Shown: positions 27,227 through 35,755, counted from the stretch's first letter. The stretch: 64,000 bases of DNA from Pseudarthrobacter sp. NIBRBAC000502770 (GCF_006517815.1 NZ_CP041198.1:1798001-1862000), one strand, 5' to 3'. Numbers and translations are program-made. Notes: generated from the letters alone by a model not told the origin.

Positions 27227-27246
27227 CCTCCGGCGCCCCTGATCAA

Positions 27247-27288
27247 GGACCTTGGTCCCTAAAGCCGGTACGGGCCCTTTGAGATGGT
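27247..27288 (+). promoter_or_regulatory. DosR-like box and -10 upstream of YegP-like gene
   Basis: GGACCTTGGTCCCTA at 27247-27261, a nearly perfect dyad, and GATGGT at 27283-27288. Predicted start near 27295 leaves an unusually long leader of about 109 nt. Confidence 0.7.
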
Positions 27289-27403
27289 GGTTGGGCCGGG
27301 AAGGTGCGCAACGCTGGAGTCGCGCCCCTTTGGTGGCCGTGCCGGAAGCGGGCACGGCGTGCAGCCCCATCCACGGGGCATGATTTTGAGGAGGACACGG
27401 CTT

Positions 27404-27676
27404 ATGGCAGGTACGTTCGAACTGTTTGTCGATGATGATTCACAGATTCGGTTCCGGCTTGTGATGCCCGATGGACACGTGCTGGCGGTTTCCGGACAAT
27501 TCGCCGACAAGCAGGCGGCCGCCGCTGCCATCGAGGAGGTCCGCGAGTGCGCCGGCACGGGCCTGATCCAGGACGTGGTACCGCCGCGTCCCGGTGTTGT
27601 CCGCGCCTCCCCGCAGCACCCCCGCTATGCCGTGCACCGTGCGCCGCGGAGGCTCAATAACCTCGGGGCCGCCTGA
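27404..27676 (+). CDS. YegP/DUF1508-like small protein
   Basis: 90 aa. The fold signature is FELFVDDDSQIRFRLVMPDGHVLAVSGQFADKQAAAAAIEEVRECA, a DUF1508 (YegP) beta-beta-beta-alpha unit, here once. The tail is basic and Pro-rich. Function unknown; related proteins occur in stress-induced sets. The ATG at 27404 has GAGGAGG about 9 bases upstream. Transcribed from a DosR-like promoter and followed by a hairpin. Confidence 0.8.
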   Translation: MAGTFELFVDDDSQIRFRLVMPDGHVLAVSGQFADKQAAAAAIEEVRECAGTGLIQDVVPPRPGVVRASPQHPRYAVHRAPRRLNNLGAA

Positions 27677-27721
27677 GTCCGGCCTGGCACGGAACCCGCC
27701 TTTCGGGCAACCCATTCAGGT

Positions 27722-27751
27722 AGTGGGGCACGTCCAACGACGGGCCCCACT
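27722..27751. terminator. Terminator hairpin between convergent genes
   Basis: AGTGGGGC (27722-27729) pairs with GCCCCACT (27744-27751), with an inner CGTC/GACG pairing; GCTTT follows on the plus strand. It lies between the YegP-like gene and the convergent TPM-like gene. Confidence 0.65.
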
Positions 27752-27784
27752 GCTTTGTCCGCGACGGCGTGCCTGCCCGCTGCG

Positions 27785-29242
27785 CTAGAAGCTTGAGGAA
27801 CTGCCGGATCCGGAGAAGCTGCCGCCGCTGCTGCCGTATCCGGTGGTGCCGCCACCACCCCTGGCTGAATTGACGCTGCTGACCCCCGTATTGAAGCCGG
27901 AGTTGAAGGTGGCCACGGAGAAGAACGTGTAGGACGGGTACACCGTGCCGAGGATGCTCGGTTCGTACGTCCGCTGCCTGCGGTGGTCCGTGCCGCCGTG
28001 GGCCGTTTCCATCTGTTCCCGCATCAGCCGTGCTTCGCGGTCTGTCCGGGCGAAGCCCTGGATCACGGTTTCGGCATGGTTCTCCAGCAGCTCCGAGAGC
28101 CGGGAACGGGCGCTGTACAGCCGGTCCAGGGCCTCCTCCGGCGTGATCCGCCGCTCGGCCAGTGCGGCCGTCCAGCGCTCAATGTCCCGCAGGCTTTCGT
28201 CACGGAAGGACCGGAGCGCCGTGGCAGTGGCCGAGTCCCCCTGCCCGTGGCGTTTGGCCAGGAGCTGCTCCAACCCGGCGAGGTCTTTACGGAAGGGAGC
28301 AAGCTGCCGGTCCCAGGCCGTAGGCCAGGTATCGGCACGGTTCAGCAGGGCATTGCTGTCCGAGATGACGTCGTCCAGGGCGTCCAGCTCCGCCGCACTG
28401 TCGGCGAACCGGCGGGCCAGCTTGAGGTTCTTCCTGCTGCTCAACGCCCGCTTACCCAGTGCGTGAACCTGGTTGGACAGCTCCGTCGCTGCGGCATACT
28501 TGCTGAGGAACGTCCTGTGTTTCTCAAGGACCTGGCTTCCGTAGCGGGATGATTCCGGGATAGTGCCGGCATTCAGTTCCGTAACCTCCAGGTCCATGCT
28601 GACGTTGGAGTAGCTGCGGTCCCCGCGTTCAATCTGCTTTCGGCATCCGCTCCTGGTCACGGCACGCACAATCAGCCAAGCGGCTGCACCCAGGGCCGCG
28701 GTTCCGGCGAGAACCCAGGTCGTGACCAGGAACGCCGTCGAGCGGTACCAGGGCTGGTTGATGAGCTCTGCCCCGCGGCGGATTCCGGCAACTGTGCCGT
28801 CGGTCCACTGGGCGTCGCGAAACAGTTCCTTGGACGCATCCTGGATGTCGCTGCGCTGCTCGAGGGACACTTTCCGGTCCTCGCCCATGTACGTCCCCAC
28901 GTGCCGGCCCACGGGGTCAAGGGCGAAAATGAACAGTCCGTCGGCCCATTTTTGGCCGTCCGGGCTGATCCACTCCGGGTGCGTGGACCGCGCGAAATTC
29001 AGGACTTGTTCGTTGAGGTTGTCCGCCGGGGTGCCGTTGTAGGTGAAGACAGCAACACGGGTGGGCTCATAGAACTGGATGCGTTCGACGGCGGGCACCA
29101 GCGTGTTCTGGTCAAGCACCCCTGCGGTGTCCGCCACGATGACGGCCACAGGCGCCACCGCGGTGCCGGGGGCCGCGGCGCCGACCAGCAGGGCGGCGAG
29201 GGCAAGCACCACCACGGCTATCCGGCGCATGATGCTGCCCAT
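27785..29242 (-). CDS. Secreted/membrane TPM-like protein with Gly/Ser-rich tail
   Basis: About 485 aa. Signal peptide (IAVVVLALAALLVGAAAPG), then an extracellular TPM-like domain (VIVADTAGVLDQNTLVPAVERI... ADGLFIFALDPVGRHVGTYMGEDRKVSLEQ). A membrane helix lies near residue 165-190, then a long helical cytoplasmic region, and a C-terminal GGGGTTGYGSSGG tail as in DUF5129-type actinobacterial proteins. Role not known; TPM proteins have been linked to photosystem repair and phosphatase activity. The start at 29242 is preceded by GGGGAGGA. A DosR-like box lies about 50 bp upstream, facing this gene. Confidence 0.75.
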   Translation of the reverse strand: MGSIMRRIAVVVLALAALLVGAAAPGTAVAPVAVIVADTAGVLDQNTLVPAVERIQFYEPTRVAVFTYNGTPADNLNEQVLNFARSTHPEWISPDGQKWADGLFIFALDPVGRHVGTYMGEDRKVSLEQRSDIQDASKELFRDAQWTDGTVAGIRRGAELINQPWYRSTAFLVTTWVLAGTAALGAAAWLIVRAVTRSGCRKQIERGDRSYSNVSMDLEVTELNAGTIPESSRYGSQVLEKHRTFLSKYAAATELSNQVHALGKRALSSRKNLKLARRFADSAAELDALDDVISDSNALLNRADTWPTAWDRQLAPFRKDLAGLEQLLAKRHGQGDSATATALRSFRDESLRDIERWTAALAERRITPEEALDRLYSARSRLSELLENHAETVIQGFARTDREARLMREQMETAHGGTDHRRQRTYEPSILGTVYPSYTFFSVATFNSGFNTGVSSVNSARGGGGTTGYGSSGGSFSGSGSSSSF

Positions 29243-29293
29243 GTTCCTCCCCACTGTTTAGAATCAGGATGAAACCAGGGAGCAGGGCCGCCA

Positions 29294-29308
29294 AAGGGCC
29301 TAAGGTCC
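29294..29308 (-). promoter_or_regulatory. DosR-like box between divergent TPM-like and USP genes
   Basis: Minus-strand GGACCTTAGGCCCTT (29308 to 29294) matches the consensus well, but no NANNNT hexamer lies at the standard distance on either strand (CATCCT is 2 bp further out toward the TPM-like gene). It could serve either or both genes. Confidence 0.5.
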
Positions 29309-29341
29309 TGTGAAGATCGTGTTGGTCAGGAGCGCAGTGCC

Positions 29342-30193
29342 GTGGCGCAGGATGCAGGGTCCATTGTGGCCGGTTTTGACGGTTCGGAGGAGGCTGCGGC
29401 CGCCGTCCGCTGGGCGGCGCGCCACGCGCACGCCATCGGTTGCCCCCTTCATGTTGTGCACTGTTCGCTGTGGCCACTCCTGACCCGGCACCTCGGTCCG
29501 GTTCCCGGTGTGTCAGGCAGTGGCCTGGAACAGTCCGCCCGGTCCATCCTCGAAGACGGCGTGGCGGTTGCCACCGCGGAAGTACCCGGGCTTCAGGTCA
29601 GGAGCACCCTGCTTCACGGATTGCCGGCGCAGCTGCTGGCCGAAATATCCGCGGGCGAACGCATGCTGGTGGTGGGCAGCCGCGGCCTGGGCGGCTTCCT
29701 TGGCCTCCTGGTCGGCTCGGTGAGCCTTGAACTGGCAGCCACTGCCGCCTGCCCTGTCGCCGTGATCCGGGAGGAACACCACCCGGCCGGACCCGTCGTC
29801 GCCGCCGTCGATGACTCGGGTTCCCCTGCCGCGCTGGATGACGCGTGTGCGCTGGCAGCTGTGTGGCACGCGCCCCTCAAAGTGGTCCATGTCCGGCACC
29901 AGCCTGCGGGCTACCGGCTGCTGGAAGGACAGGACGCGGCGGCCGGCGCCCAGGCCGTCCTGGCGTCGGCCTTGAACCGTGCAGCGGCTGTGGCGCCCGC
30001 GGTCCGGGTGGAGACGGAGTTGCTGACGGACAGCTCGGTCCCGCACGCGCTCCTCAAAGCCGCTGAATCGGCCCGGATGATTGTTGTGGGCACGCAGGGC
30101 CGCGGAGTGCTCAGGGAAACCATTGGTTCAACGGCCCACGCAGTATTGCATCACGCCCGCGGACCCGTCCTTGTCTCACGGCGGGGCGGATGA
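29342..30193 (+). CDS. Universal stress protein, two USP domains
   Basis: 283 aa tandem USP. First domain: VAGFDGSEEAAAAVRWAARHAHA and complete loop GSRGLGGFLGLLVGSVS. Second domain: VVAAVDDSGSPAALDDACA and loop GTQGRGVLRETIGSTA, one residue short of the nine-residue spacing. This reverses the order in the tandem USPs at 5317 and 13843, where the second loop is the intact one. GTG start with AGGAG about 9 bases upstream. Rightmost member of the dormancy island. Confidence 0.9.
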   Translation: MAQDAGSIVAGFDGSEEAAAAVRWAARHAHAIGCPLHVVHCSLWPLLTRHLGPVPGVSGSGLEQSARSILEDGVAVATAEVPGLQVRSTLLHGLPAQLLAEISAGERMLVVGSRGLGGFLGLLVGSVSLELAATAACPVAVIREEHHPAGPVVAAVDDSGSPAALDDACALAAVWHAPLKVVHVRHQPAGYRLLEGQDAAAGAQAVLASALNRAAAVAPAVRVETELLTDSSVPHALLKAAESARMIVVGTQGRGVLRETIGSTAHAVLHHARGPVLVSRRGG

Positions 30194-30240
30194 CGCACAG
30201 TACTCCGGGTGTCGGGCCGGTTGCCTGCCGGGCCTCCGCC

Positions 30241-30246
30241 TAAGCT
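30241..30246 (+). promoter_or_regulatory. Leaderless -10 element
   Basis: TAAGCT followed by exactly six bases and the GTG start at 30253. Confidence 0.55.
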
Positions 30247-30252
30247 GGTCGC

Positions 30253-30783
30253 GTGACCCCTGTTCCCTCCCCCGGCCCGCTGGACGTTGTGGTCCATTCC
30301 GGACCGGCGGACTGGTGGGTCATCCTTGCCGGTTTGGGGCCTCTCGCGGTTCTCACAGCTGCCGTGCTGGCCTTTTACATCAACTGGCGCACGCTCAAGC
30401 AGCGCACCGCTGCGGACAAGACAGCGCTCGACCAGAAACGCGAGGCTGACGCCAACGCGCTGCAGCAAAAGACCGAGGCGGACAGCCGGGCGGAGTGGTG
30501 GCGCCGGACCCAGTGGGCGCTGGACCGGGCCTTGGATCCGGATGAAGGCACCAAGGCGCTGGGGCTGGCGACGCTGGAAGTCCTGGCCAGGAGCGAATTG
30601 GCGCGCACCGAGGAACTCGAGCTGTTCGACATCGCCTGGAAGAGCGTGTCCGGCGACGAGAACGGGGACGATGCCGCGCCCGAGCCCGGTTCCGGGCAGG
30701 AGGCGGCCTTCGTGGACGACCGCCACAACTTAGGCGAGAATGGAACAACGGATGAAGACAGCAGCAAGGAGGTTGGACCATGA
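30253..30783 (+). CDS. Hypothetical single-span membrane protein with coiled-coil
   Basis: 176 aa. One membrane helix (WWVILAGLGPLAVLTAAVLAFYI) then a charged helical stretch (TLKQRTAADKTALDQKREADANALQQKTEADSRAEWW) likely to form a coiled coil, and an acidic tail. GTG start from a leaderless promoter. Its TGA overlaps the next ATG (ATGA). Function not recognised. Confidence 0.75.
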   Translation: MTPVPSPGPLDVVVHSGPADWWVILAGLGPLAVLTAAVLAFYINWRTLKQRTAADKTALDQKREADANALQQKTEADSRAEWWRRTQWALDRALDPDEGTKALGLATLEVLARSELARTEELELFDIAWKSVSGDENGDDAAPEPGSGQEAAFVDDRHNLGENGTTDEDSSKEVGP

Positions 30784-30974
30784 GTGCAACGTCGCCTGAG
30801 CACCGGTACGTCCACGCTCCGCGGAACAGCGCTGCCAAACCCGCCCAAAAGAAGACCACCCCGGCCGAGCACCGTGTCCAGGTTGCCGCCGCGCGGCTGC
30901 GGGTCACGCTGGATGAACGGCTGGGACGCGAGACGCCGGCAAAGACCAAAGCGCTGGCCAAGGAACCGATCTAG
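30780..30974 (+). CDS. Small basic hypothetical protein
   Basis: 64 aa, Lys/Arg/Ala-rich (SAAKPAQKKTTPAEHRVQVAAARLRVTLDERLG). Starts within the stop of the preceding gene (ATGA overlap) and is preceded by AAGGAGG, which strongly supports translation. No known domain. Probably works with its upstream partner. Confidence 0.7.
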   Translation: MSATSPEHRYVHAPRNSAAKPAQKKTTPAEHRVQVAAARLRVTLDERLGRETPAKTKALAKEPI

Positions 30975-31072
30975 CGCGCCTTGCCGGCACTTGGGGGTCG
31001 ACGACGCGTGGCGGGTTTTGGTGGTCAGCTGTCCGATGGACAGCCGCGAAGCGAGTACGGACCCGGTGACCA

Positions 31073-31942
31073 GTGGCCGCGGTAATCCTGAGATGTGACG
31101 CAGAGGTCCTGCGCCGCTGGAACTACCATGCCGTCGTCGAACAAGTGGCCGGATCCGGGATATTCCTTGACCGCTGGCGCGCGGACTCTTGTCCCGGCGT
31201 TGATCCCGGCAGCGAGGCGTGGCTCGTCGTGGAGGGCAGCACTGAGGCTTCCAGTGGCTTGATCGGCCACGGGTTCGTGACGTCCCAGCCGTACCGAATT
31301 GCGGCCCCCGCCGATCCCGGACCCGCTCACTGGTTCTTCTGGGTGGCCTGGGATTCCCTTCTTCCGCTTGGCGAGCAGGTACGGCCCGGACTCCTGGGCG
31401 AGGCACTCACCGACGACCTTGCGTCGAGGGCGGACGGACCGTCCCTGGTGACCCTGCCGCCGTCGTCCGTCCCTGTACTGCGCCGGCTGTGGCGCGCCCA
31501 CGCGCCGTCCACGGCGGATCCCCTCGAGGTGGCGGGTGGAACCTTTCCTCCGGAGACCCTCCGCACCGTCCGCGTGAACCGGTACGAGCGCGACCCCGAC
31601 GGGCGCCGGGCGTGCATTGCGTTCCACGGCACGCAGTGCGCCGCGTGCGGCTTCTCGTTCGAGTCCGCTTACGGCGTGGCAGGGGTGGGAGCAATCGACG
31701 TCCACCATCTAGTGCCCCCGGAGATCCTGGACGGCGCTTATCAGCTTGACCCCATTGCGGACCTTGTCCCGCTCTGCCACAACTGCCATGCCATGGCACA
31801 CACCGCGACCCCGCCGCTGACCGTGGGTGAACTCCGAAGCATTATGTCCGCGGTCGGCCACCTAAAGGGTGAGGTGGTCACGGAGGTGGCCCTCCAAGCG
31901 CAGGAAGATGCGCGGCGGATCCTCGATGGCGGCCGGATGTAG
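31073..31942 (+). CDS. HNH endonuclease-domain protein
   Basis: 289 aa. A C-terminal HNH domain is visible: CAACGFSFESAYGVAGVGAIDVHHLVPPE and DLVPLCHNCHAMAH, giving the zinc cysteines (CxxC, CxxC) and the DVHH catalytic block, as in McrA-type HNH proteins. The N-terminal 180 residues match nothing I recognise and may bind DNA or a partner; FFWVAWDSLLP is notable. GTG start at 31073 without an obvious ribosome site, so the start is uncertain. Could be a stand-alone restriction-type nuclease. Confidence 0.75.
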   Translation: MAAVILRCDAEVLRRWNYHAVVEQVAGSGIFLDRWRADSCPGVDPGSEAWLVVEGSTEASSGLIGHGFVTSQPYRIAAPADPGPAHWFFWVAWDSLLPLGEQVRPGLLGEALTDDLASRADGPSLVTLPPSSVPVLRRLWRAHAPSTADPLEVAGGTFPPETLRTVRVNRYERDPDGRRACIAFHGTQCAACGFSFESAYGVAGVGAIDVHHLVPPEILDGAYQLDPIADLVPLCHNCHAMAHTATPPLTVGELRSIMSAVGHLKGEVVTEVALQAQEDARRILDGGRM

Positions 31943-31952
31943 GCTGCTGGAC

Positions 31953-31958
31953 TATCTT
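31953..31958 (+). promoter_or_regulatory. Leaderless -10 element
   Basis: TATCTT, then six bases, then the ATG at 31965. Confidence 0.6.
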
Positions 31959-31964
31959 GGGACC

Positions 31965-32912
31965 ATGGCGGAGCCGGGCCGGAAGGAATACGGGGTAGAC
32001 CCCGAGGAATTCCGTTCTGCCCAGGTTGATGCGGCCGCCCTGCTGGATGCCGGATTGGGCGACGTCGATTGGTCGGTTCCACCACCGGGCGCCGTCCGGT
32101 TCACCATCGACGTTCCCAGTGGGAAGCTGGCCGCCATGGCCTTGGGCAAGCCGGATGATCCCAGCGTGGTGCTGGTGCCCGGCGCCACCGGGTCGAAAGA
32201 GGATTTCTCGCTGATGATGCCTGGCCTCGCCGAGGCCGGCTACTACGCCCTGACGTACGATCTGGCGGGCCAGTACCAGTCGGCCGGCGCCGGCCCCGAG
32301 AACCTGGTGCCGCCCCGACAGCACTACGACTACCAGTTATTTGTGGACGATTTCCTGGCAGTCCTGGAAACCACAGCTACCCCGGCCCACGTGGTGGCCT
32401 ATTCCTTCGCCGGCATTATCGCCCAACTCGCCTACGTGCAGCGGCCCGAACTGTTCCGGTCCATCACGTTCCTGGGCTGCCCGCCGGAACCCGGCCAGAC
32501 CTTCCGGGGCGTGAGCCGTATTGGCCGGTTCAGCACATGGGTGAACGGGCGGGCTGGTGCAGCCCTCCTGATTTGGGGCATCCGGAGCGGCCGGGTGGCA
32601 CATGTGCCGCCGGGACGGCAGCGGTTCGTCAACTACCGGTTCCGTTTCACCCGCCGCGCCTCCGTCCGCGATATCTACACCCTGATGCAGAACGTCCCGG
32701 ACCTTCGGGCGGAACTGGCAGAGGCGCCGCTGCCCAAATTCGTGGCCGTGGGCGAACATGACCTGTGGCCGCTCCAGTTGCACCGGCTGTTCGCCCAGGC
32801 AATCCGGGCCCGCATAGGGGTGTACCGGGGCGGGCACAGTCCGTGCGAAACATCCCCGCATGAGTTCAGCCGCGACCTCCTGGCCCTGTACGCCAGGGAC
32901 GGGGACGCTTAG
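31965..32912 (+). CDS. Alpha/beta hydrolase
   Basis: 315 aa alpha/beta-hydrolase fold. Plausible triad: Ser147 in VVAYSFAGIIAQL (a variant nucleophile elbow with Ala in place of the first Gly), Asp266 in VGEHDLWPL, His291 in YRGGHSPCE. An oxyanion-hole strand VVLVPGATGSKEDFSLM is present. Soluble esterase/lipase-like enzyme with unknown substrate. The ATG at 31965 is fixed by a leaderless -10. Confidence 0.85.
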   Translation: MAEPGRKEYGVDPEEFRSAQVDAAALLDAGLGDVDWSVPPPGAVRFTIDVPSGKLAAMALGKPDDPSVVLVPGATGSKEDFSLMMPGLAEAGYYALTYDLAGQYQSAGAGPENLVPPRQHYDYQLFVDDFLAVLETTATPAHVVAYSFAGIIAQLAYVQRPELFRSITFLGCPPEPGQTFRGVSRIGRFSTWVNGRAGAALLIWGIRSGRVAHVPPGRQRFVNYRFRFTRRASVRDIYTLMQNVPDLRAELAEAPLPKFVAVGEHDLWPLQLHRLFAQAIRARIGVYRGGHSPCETSPHEFSRDLLALYARDGDA

Positions 32913-33159
32913 CACCCAGGCAGCCCGCCGCCGTCGTGCCTGGTCAACAAGGCGCCGCAGGGCGTCAAAGTTCCGTTGCAGCCCCGACTGGTCACCCCCG
33001 GCCAGCACCCTCCCCCTGCGTGCCGTTGAACTTACGACGCCGGCAGGCACCGTTGGAGATCCGCCGCACCCACTTCCAGACACCGGGCCTCCAGGGCTAC
33101 GATCTTCCGGCACGCTCCAACGCCAGGGTGGGGGCCAGCGGCAGAGGGAGGACACCGAC

Positions 33160-33687
33160 GTGGCCGGACGAGCAGGAATGAACGGTCCGCATTGGCGGCG
33201 GGTGCTGGCAACGCTTGGCAACACGGACGCGAGGATTGCGTACGCGCAGATCGTACTGGGAGCCGCTCACGCCGACCTGCTGCCCGATGTGAAGCCGCAG
33301 CGGAGGCAGCGGGCCCTGGCGGCCCTGCTTGAGTCCGGGCTCGTGGGGCGGCAGGCGTCGGGTGTGTTGATTGCGCAGGACTCCGTGTTCAGCGACTTCA
33401 GCGACCTGCTCGCCCAGCAGCCGCGCCGGCAGCAGCGGACCGGACTGGACAGATTCATGCGTCTGGGGCGGATCGAGCGATACCCCGCCAACGTGGCCGA
33501 GCGGCGGGCCCTGCTGGCAAGGATCGCCAATGAGATCATCGAACCCGGCGAGAAGCTCACGGAGAGGCAGATCAATGAGCGGCTGCTCAGCTATACCGAC
33601 GACGTCGTCCTGCTTCGCCGCTACATGATCGACTTCGGCCTGCTGCAGCGCACGGCCACGGGCTCTTCGTATTCTTTGCCGGAATAA
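33160..33687 (+). CDS. DUF2087 protein
   Basis: 175 aa. The C-terminal half (FMRLGRIERYPANVAERRALLARIANEIIEPGEKLTERQINERL...YMIDFGLLQRTATGSSYSL) is a clear DUF2087 winged-helix-like domain. The N-terminal part (ARIAYAQIVLGAA... QRRQRALAALLESGLV) resembles a second winged helix, so this may be a small transcription regulator. The GTG at 33160 is favoured by GGGAGG 8 bases upstream. Nothing convincing is seen in the roughly 250 bases before it except a TACGAT-like -10 near 33098. Confidence 0.75.
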   Translation: MAGRAGMNGPHWRRVLATLGNTDARIAYAQIVLGAAHADLLPDVKPQRRQRALAALLESGLVGRQASGVLIAQDSVFSDFSDLLAQQPRRQQRTGLDRFMRLGRIERYPANVAERRALLARIANEIIEPGEKLTERQINERLLSYTDDVVLLRRYMIDFGLLQRTATGSSYSLPE

Positions 33688-33716
33688 CCAACTGCCCGCC
33701 GTGTGATGGCGTGCAG

Positions 33717-33722
33717 TAGCTT
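33717..33722 (+). promoter_or_regulatory. Probable leaderless -10 element
   Basis: TAGCTT with seven bases to the ATG at 33730. Confidence 0.45.
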
Positions 33723-33729
33723 GGACAGC

Positions 33730-34215
33730 ATGGGCGAGACGCCGGGCTTGAGGCCTGCAGGCAGTCGGAAGGGGGCCATCGCTTTCGGCGCGGTGGCACT
33801 CATGTGTGTTGTGGCAGGCGGGTTGGTCGCGGCAGTTACCGGGCCGCTGCACCTTGAGCACGGATCGTGGGCCGCTGCCTATCTGGTGCTCGTCGGAGGA
33901 GTAGCCCAGGGCGCGTTGGGCATCGTCCAGTACTTCCTGGCGGCGCAACGCTTTGTGGGGTGGAGAGTTATTGCGGAATTGGTGGCGTGGAACGGCGCGT
34001 CCGCGGCAGTTATTGGCGGGACGCTGGTTGGTAACCCGTGGGTTGTGGATGCCGGCGGCGCAATGCTGGTTGTTTCGCTGGCGTTGATGTTCCGGACTGT
34101 TCACTGGCGGAGCGCGATGTCTGGTTGGGTCCCCTGGGGATACCGGGCCCTGTTGCTGGTGATCGCCGTCAGCATACCCATCGGGCTGGTGCTGGCTCAC
34201 TTTCGCGCTCCGTGA
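33730..34215 (+). CDS. Small four-helix membrane protein
   Basis: 161 aa with four hydrophobic segments (about 15-37, 48-68, 80-115 and 138-158). No conserved motif recognised. Start chosen from the adjacent -10; in-frame codons further upstream are less likely. Function unknown. Confidence 0.65.
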   Translation: MGETPGLRPAGSRKGAIAFGAVALMCVVAGGLVAAVTGPLHLEHGSWAAAYLVLVGGVAQGALGIVQYFLAAQRFVGWRVIAELVAWNGASAAVIGGTLVGNPWVVDAGGAMLVVSLALMFRTVHWRSAMSGWVPWGYRALLLVIAVSIPIGLVLAHFRAP

Positions 34216-34260
34216 ACTCTCCTGCGGCATGACAGGCCGCGCCGCCGATGGGATCTCGCC

Positions 34261-34266
34261 TAGAAT
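34261..34266 (+). promoter_or_regulatory. Leaderless -10 element
   Basis: TAGAAT, then six bases, then the ATG at 34273. The hexamer is close to the TATAAT consensus. Confidence 0.65.
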
Positions 34267-34272
34267 TCTGAC

Positions 34273-34827
34273 ATGCCTACACTTGTTCACGAGTTCACCT
34301 GGCCGGATCGGGTCGTCATCGGCACCGTCGGAGCTCCTGGTGCGCGCACGTTCTACCTGCAGGTACGCGCCGGGGCGCAGCTGGTGAGCATCGCCATGGA
34401 GAAGCAGCAATCGGCCCTGCTTGCGGAGAAGATCGATGAAATACTCGACCAGCTCATCACCCTGGACGGCAACCCGTTCAGCGTTCCCACCGGCACGCCC
34501 GTCGAACTGGTTGACAACGATCCGCTGGAAGCCGTTGAGGAGCAATTCCGGACTGGCGCCATGGGCCTGGGTTGGGACCCGGCGACGGCTCAGGTGGTGA
34601 TTGAGGCTTATCCCCTCACTGAAGCAGATGCTGATCCGGATGATGAAGCATTGGACCAGGACGGCGTCGAGGCCCCCGAAATGCTGTTGGTGCGGATGCC
34701 GGTGGGCACCGCCCGAGCGTTCACCAAGCGCACGCGTGAGGTTGTGGGCGCGGGCCGTCCGCTCTGTCCGCTATGCGGATACCCGATGGACCCCGAGGGG
34801 CACGTCTGCACCCCGCCAGAACTCTAG
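34273..34827 (+). CDS. DUF3090 protein with C-terminal zinc ribbon
   Basis: 184 aa. The start HEFTWPDRVVIGTVGAPGARTFYLQVRAGAQLVSIAMEKQQSALLAEKIDEIL is the actinobacterial DUF3090 pattern. CPLCGYPMDPEGHVC at the C-terminus forms a probable zinc ribbon. In many actinobacteria DUF3090 neighbours a histidine-phosphatase gene and an SCO1664 gene; those are not here. Role unknown. Leaderless start. Confidence 0.88.
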   Translation: MPTLVHEFTWPDRVVIGTVGAPGARTFYLQVRAGAQLVSIAMEKQQSALLAEKIDEILDQLITLDGNPFSVPTGTPVELVDNDPLEAVEEQFRTGAMGLGWDPATAQVVIEAYPLTEADADPDDEALDQDGVEAPEMLLVRMPVGTARAFTKRTREVVGAGRPLCPLCGYPMDPEGHVCTPPEL

Positions 34828-34854
34828 TCCTGACGGCCTGCCGGCCAAGGACTA
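34825..34854. terminator. Convergent terminator containing both stop codons
   Basis: TAGTCCT (34825-34831) pairs with AGGACTA (34848-34854), with a GC-rich centre. The left arm holds the TAG of the DUF3090 gene and the right arm the TAG (minus strand) of the convergent gene. Confidence 0.55.
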
Positions 34855-35397
34855 CGAGGATTCGGACTCGATGGCATGCTCGATTTTCTGGAGGGTAGCC
34901 GGTCCGGCTGCGATTTCAATGACGCCGCCGTCTGAGCCCAGGGTGATGATCCGGAAGTCCAGCGGCACGTCCTGTTGATTGTCGTGGCGGTTCGCTTTCC
35001 GCACCGGGACGTCCACAACCCCAACTCCAGTGAGAGTCCTCCCGCGGCCACTGGGGGTCAACGTGTCGTCGACGATGGGCTGGAATTCGATCCTCTCTGC
35101 GCCGGGGACAGCGATTCCCATCCGCCAGACGCTGTTCAAGGAGCCCAGCGATGATTGAGGGAATCGCAGGAAGACAACCAAGTCGCCGTGTTCATCGAGT
35201 CTCTCCGCGGCCGTCTGGAACCGCTTCGTCATGAAGAAGACGACGCCCCCGATCATCATCGCGTAGAAGATGGCGTTGGCCGCGGCGTCGTCGAGGCTTT
35301 GCCCGGCGATAAGGCTGGCCGCCAGGATGACAGCGCAGGCTGCTGCGCCAACCAGGACGGCCCGGAGCGCGGGATGCATCTCGCCCCACTTCCTCAT
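34852..35397 (-). CDS. Hypothetical two-helix membrane protein
   Basis: 181 aa. Two N-terminal membrane helices (ALRAVLVGAAACAVILAASLIAG and NAIFYAMMIGGVVFFM) and a C-terminal soluble beta-rich region (VVFLRFPQSSLGSLNSVWRMG... DFRIITLGSDGGVIEIAAGPATLQKIEHAI). Family not recognised. The start is supported by TAGGAT six bases before the ATG. Confidence 0.7.
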   Translation of the reverse strand: MRKWGEMHPALRAVLVGAAACAVILAASLIAGQSLDDAAANAIFYAMMIGGVVFFMTKRFQTAAERLDEHGDLVVFLRFPQSSLGSLNSVWRMGIAVPGAERIEFQPIVDDTLTPSGRGRTLTGVGVVDVPVRKANRHDNQQDVPLDFRIITLGSDGGVIEIAAGPATLQKIEHAIESESS

Positions 35398-35403
35398 GGC
35401 GCC

Positions 35404-35409
35404 ATCCTA
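35404..35409 (-). promoter_or_regulatory. Leaderless -10 element (minus strand)
   Basis: TAGGAT, six bases, then the minus-strand ATG at 35397. Confidence 0.6.
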
Positions 35410-35743
35410 GGGGCAGGATTTTCCCGCAGCTACGGCCGCATCGTTTGGAACGTCTAAGTGATGACGCGCCCACTCTTGAGCGAACCTTGCGCCCATCGTG
35501 GGTTGCCGTTCAGCAACGGGTCCTATCGTTGGGGCCAGGATCCGGCCGCTGGGGCAGGGTCTGGAGTTGGACAGGGCCGGCGGCTGGAGCATCCCGAGAC
35601 CGGATGCAGCCCCCCAATCCGCCGCCGGCCCACACCGCCTTGGCTGCAGCCGCCGCAGTTCGTCCCAACACAGGCGTGACAAGGATTTGCGGCAAAAAGT
35701 CGTGCCCCGTCCACCACCCGCCCGAAATGTCAGACCCTCCCTT

Positions 35744-35749
35744 CATGAT
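35744..35749 (+). promoter_or_regulatory. Leaderless -10 element
   Basis: CATGAT, six bases, then the ATG at 35756. Confidence 0.5.
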
Positions 35750-35755
35750 GAGTAC

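Larger units (their letters stand above)
35398..35755. other. 358-bp divergent intergenic region
   Basis: Holds the two leaderless -10 elements at its ends. Between them I see only a loose GC-rich inverted repeat (GGGCCGGCGG near 35574 and CCGCCGGCCC near 35620); the open frames here have no family match. Confidence 0.5.
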
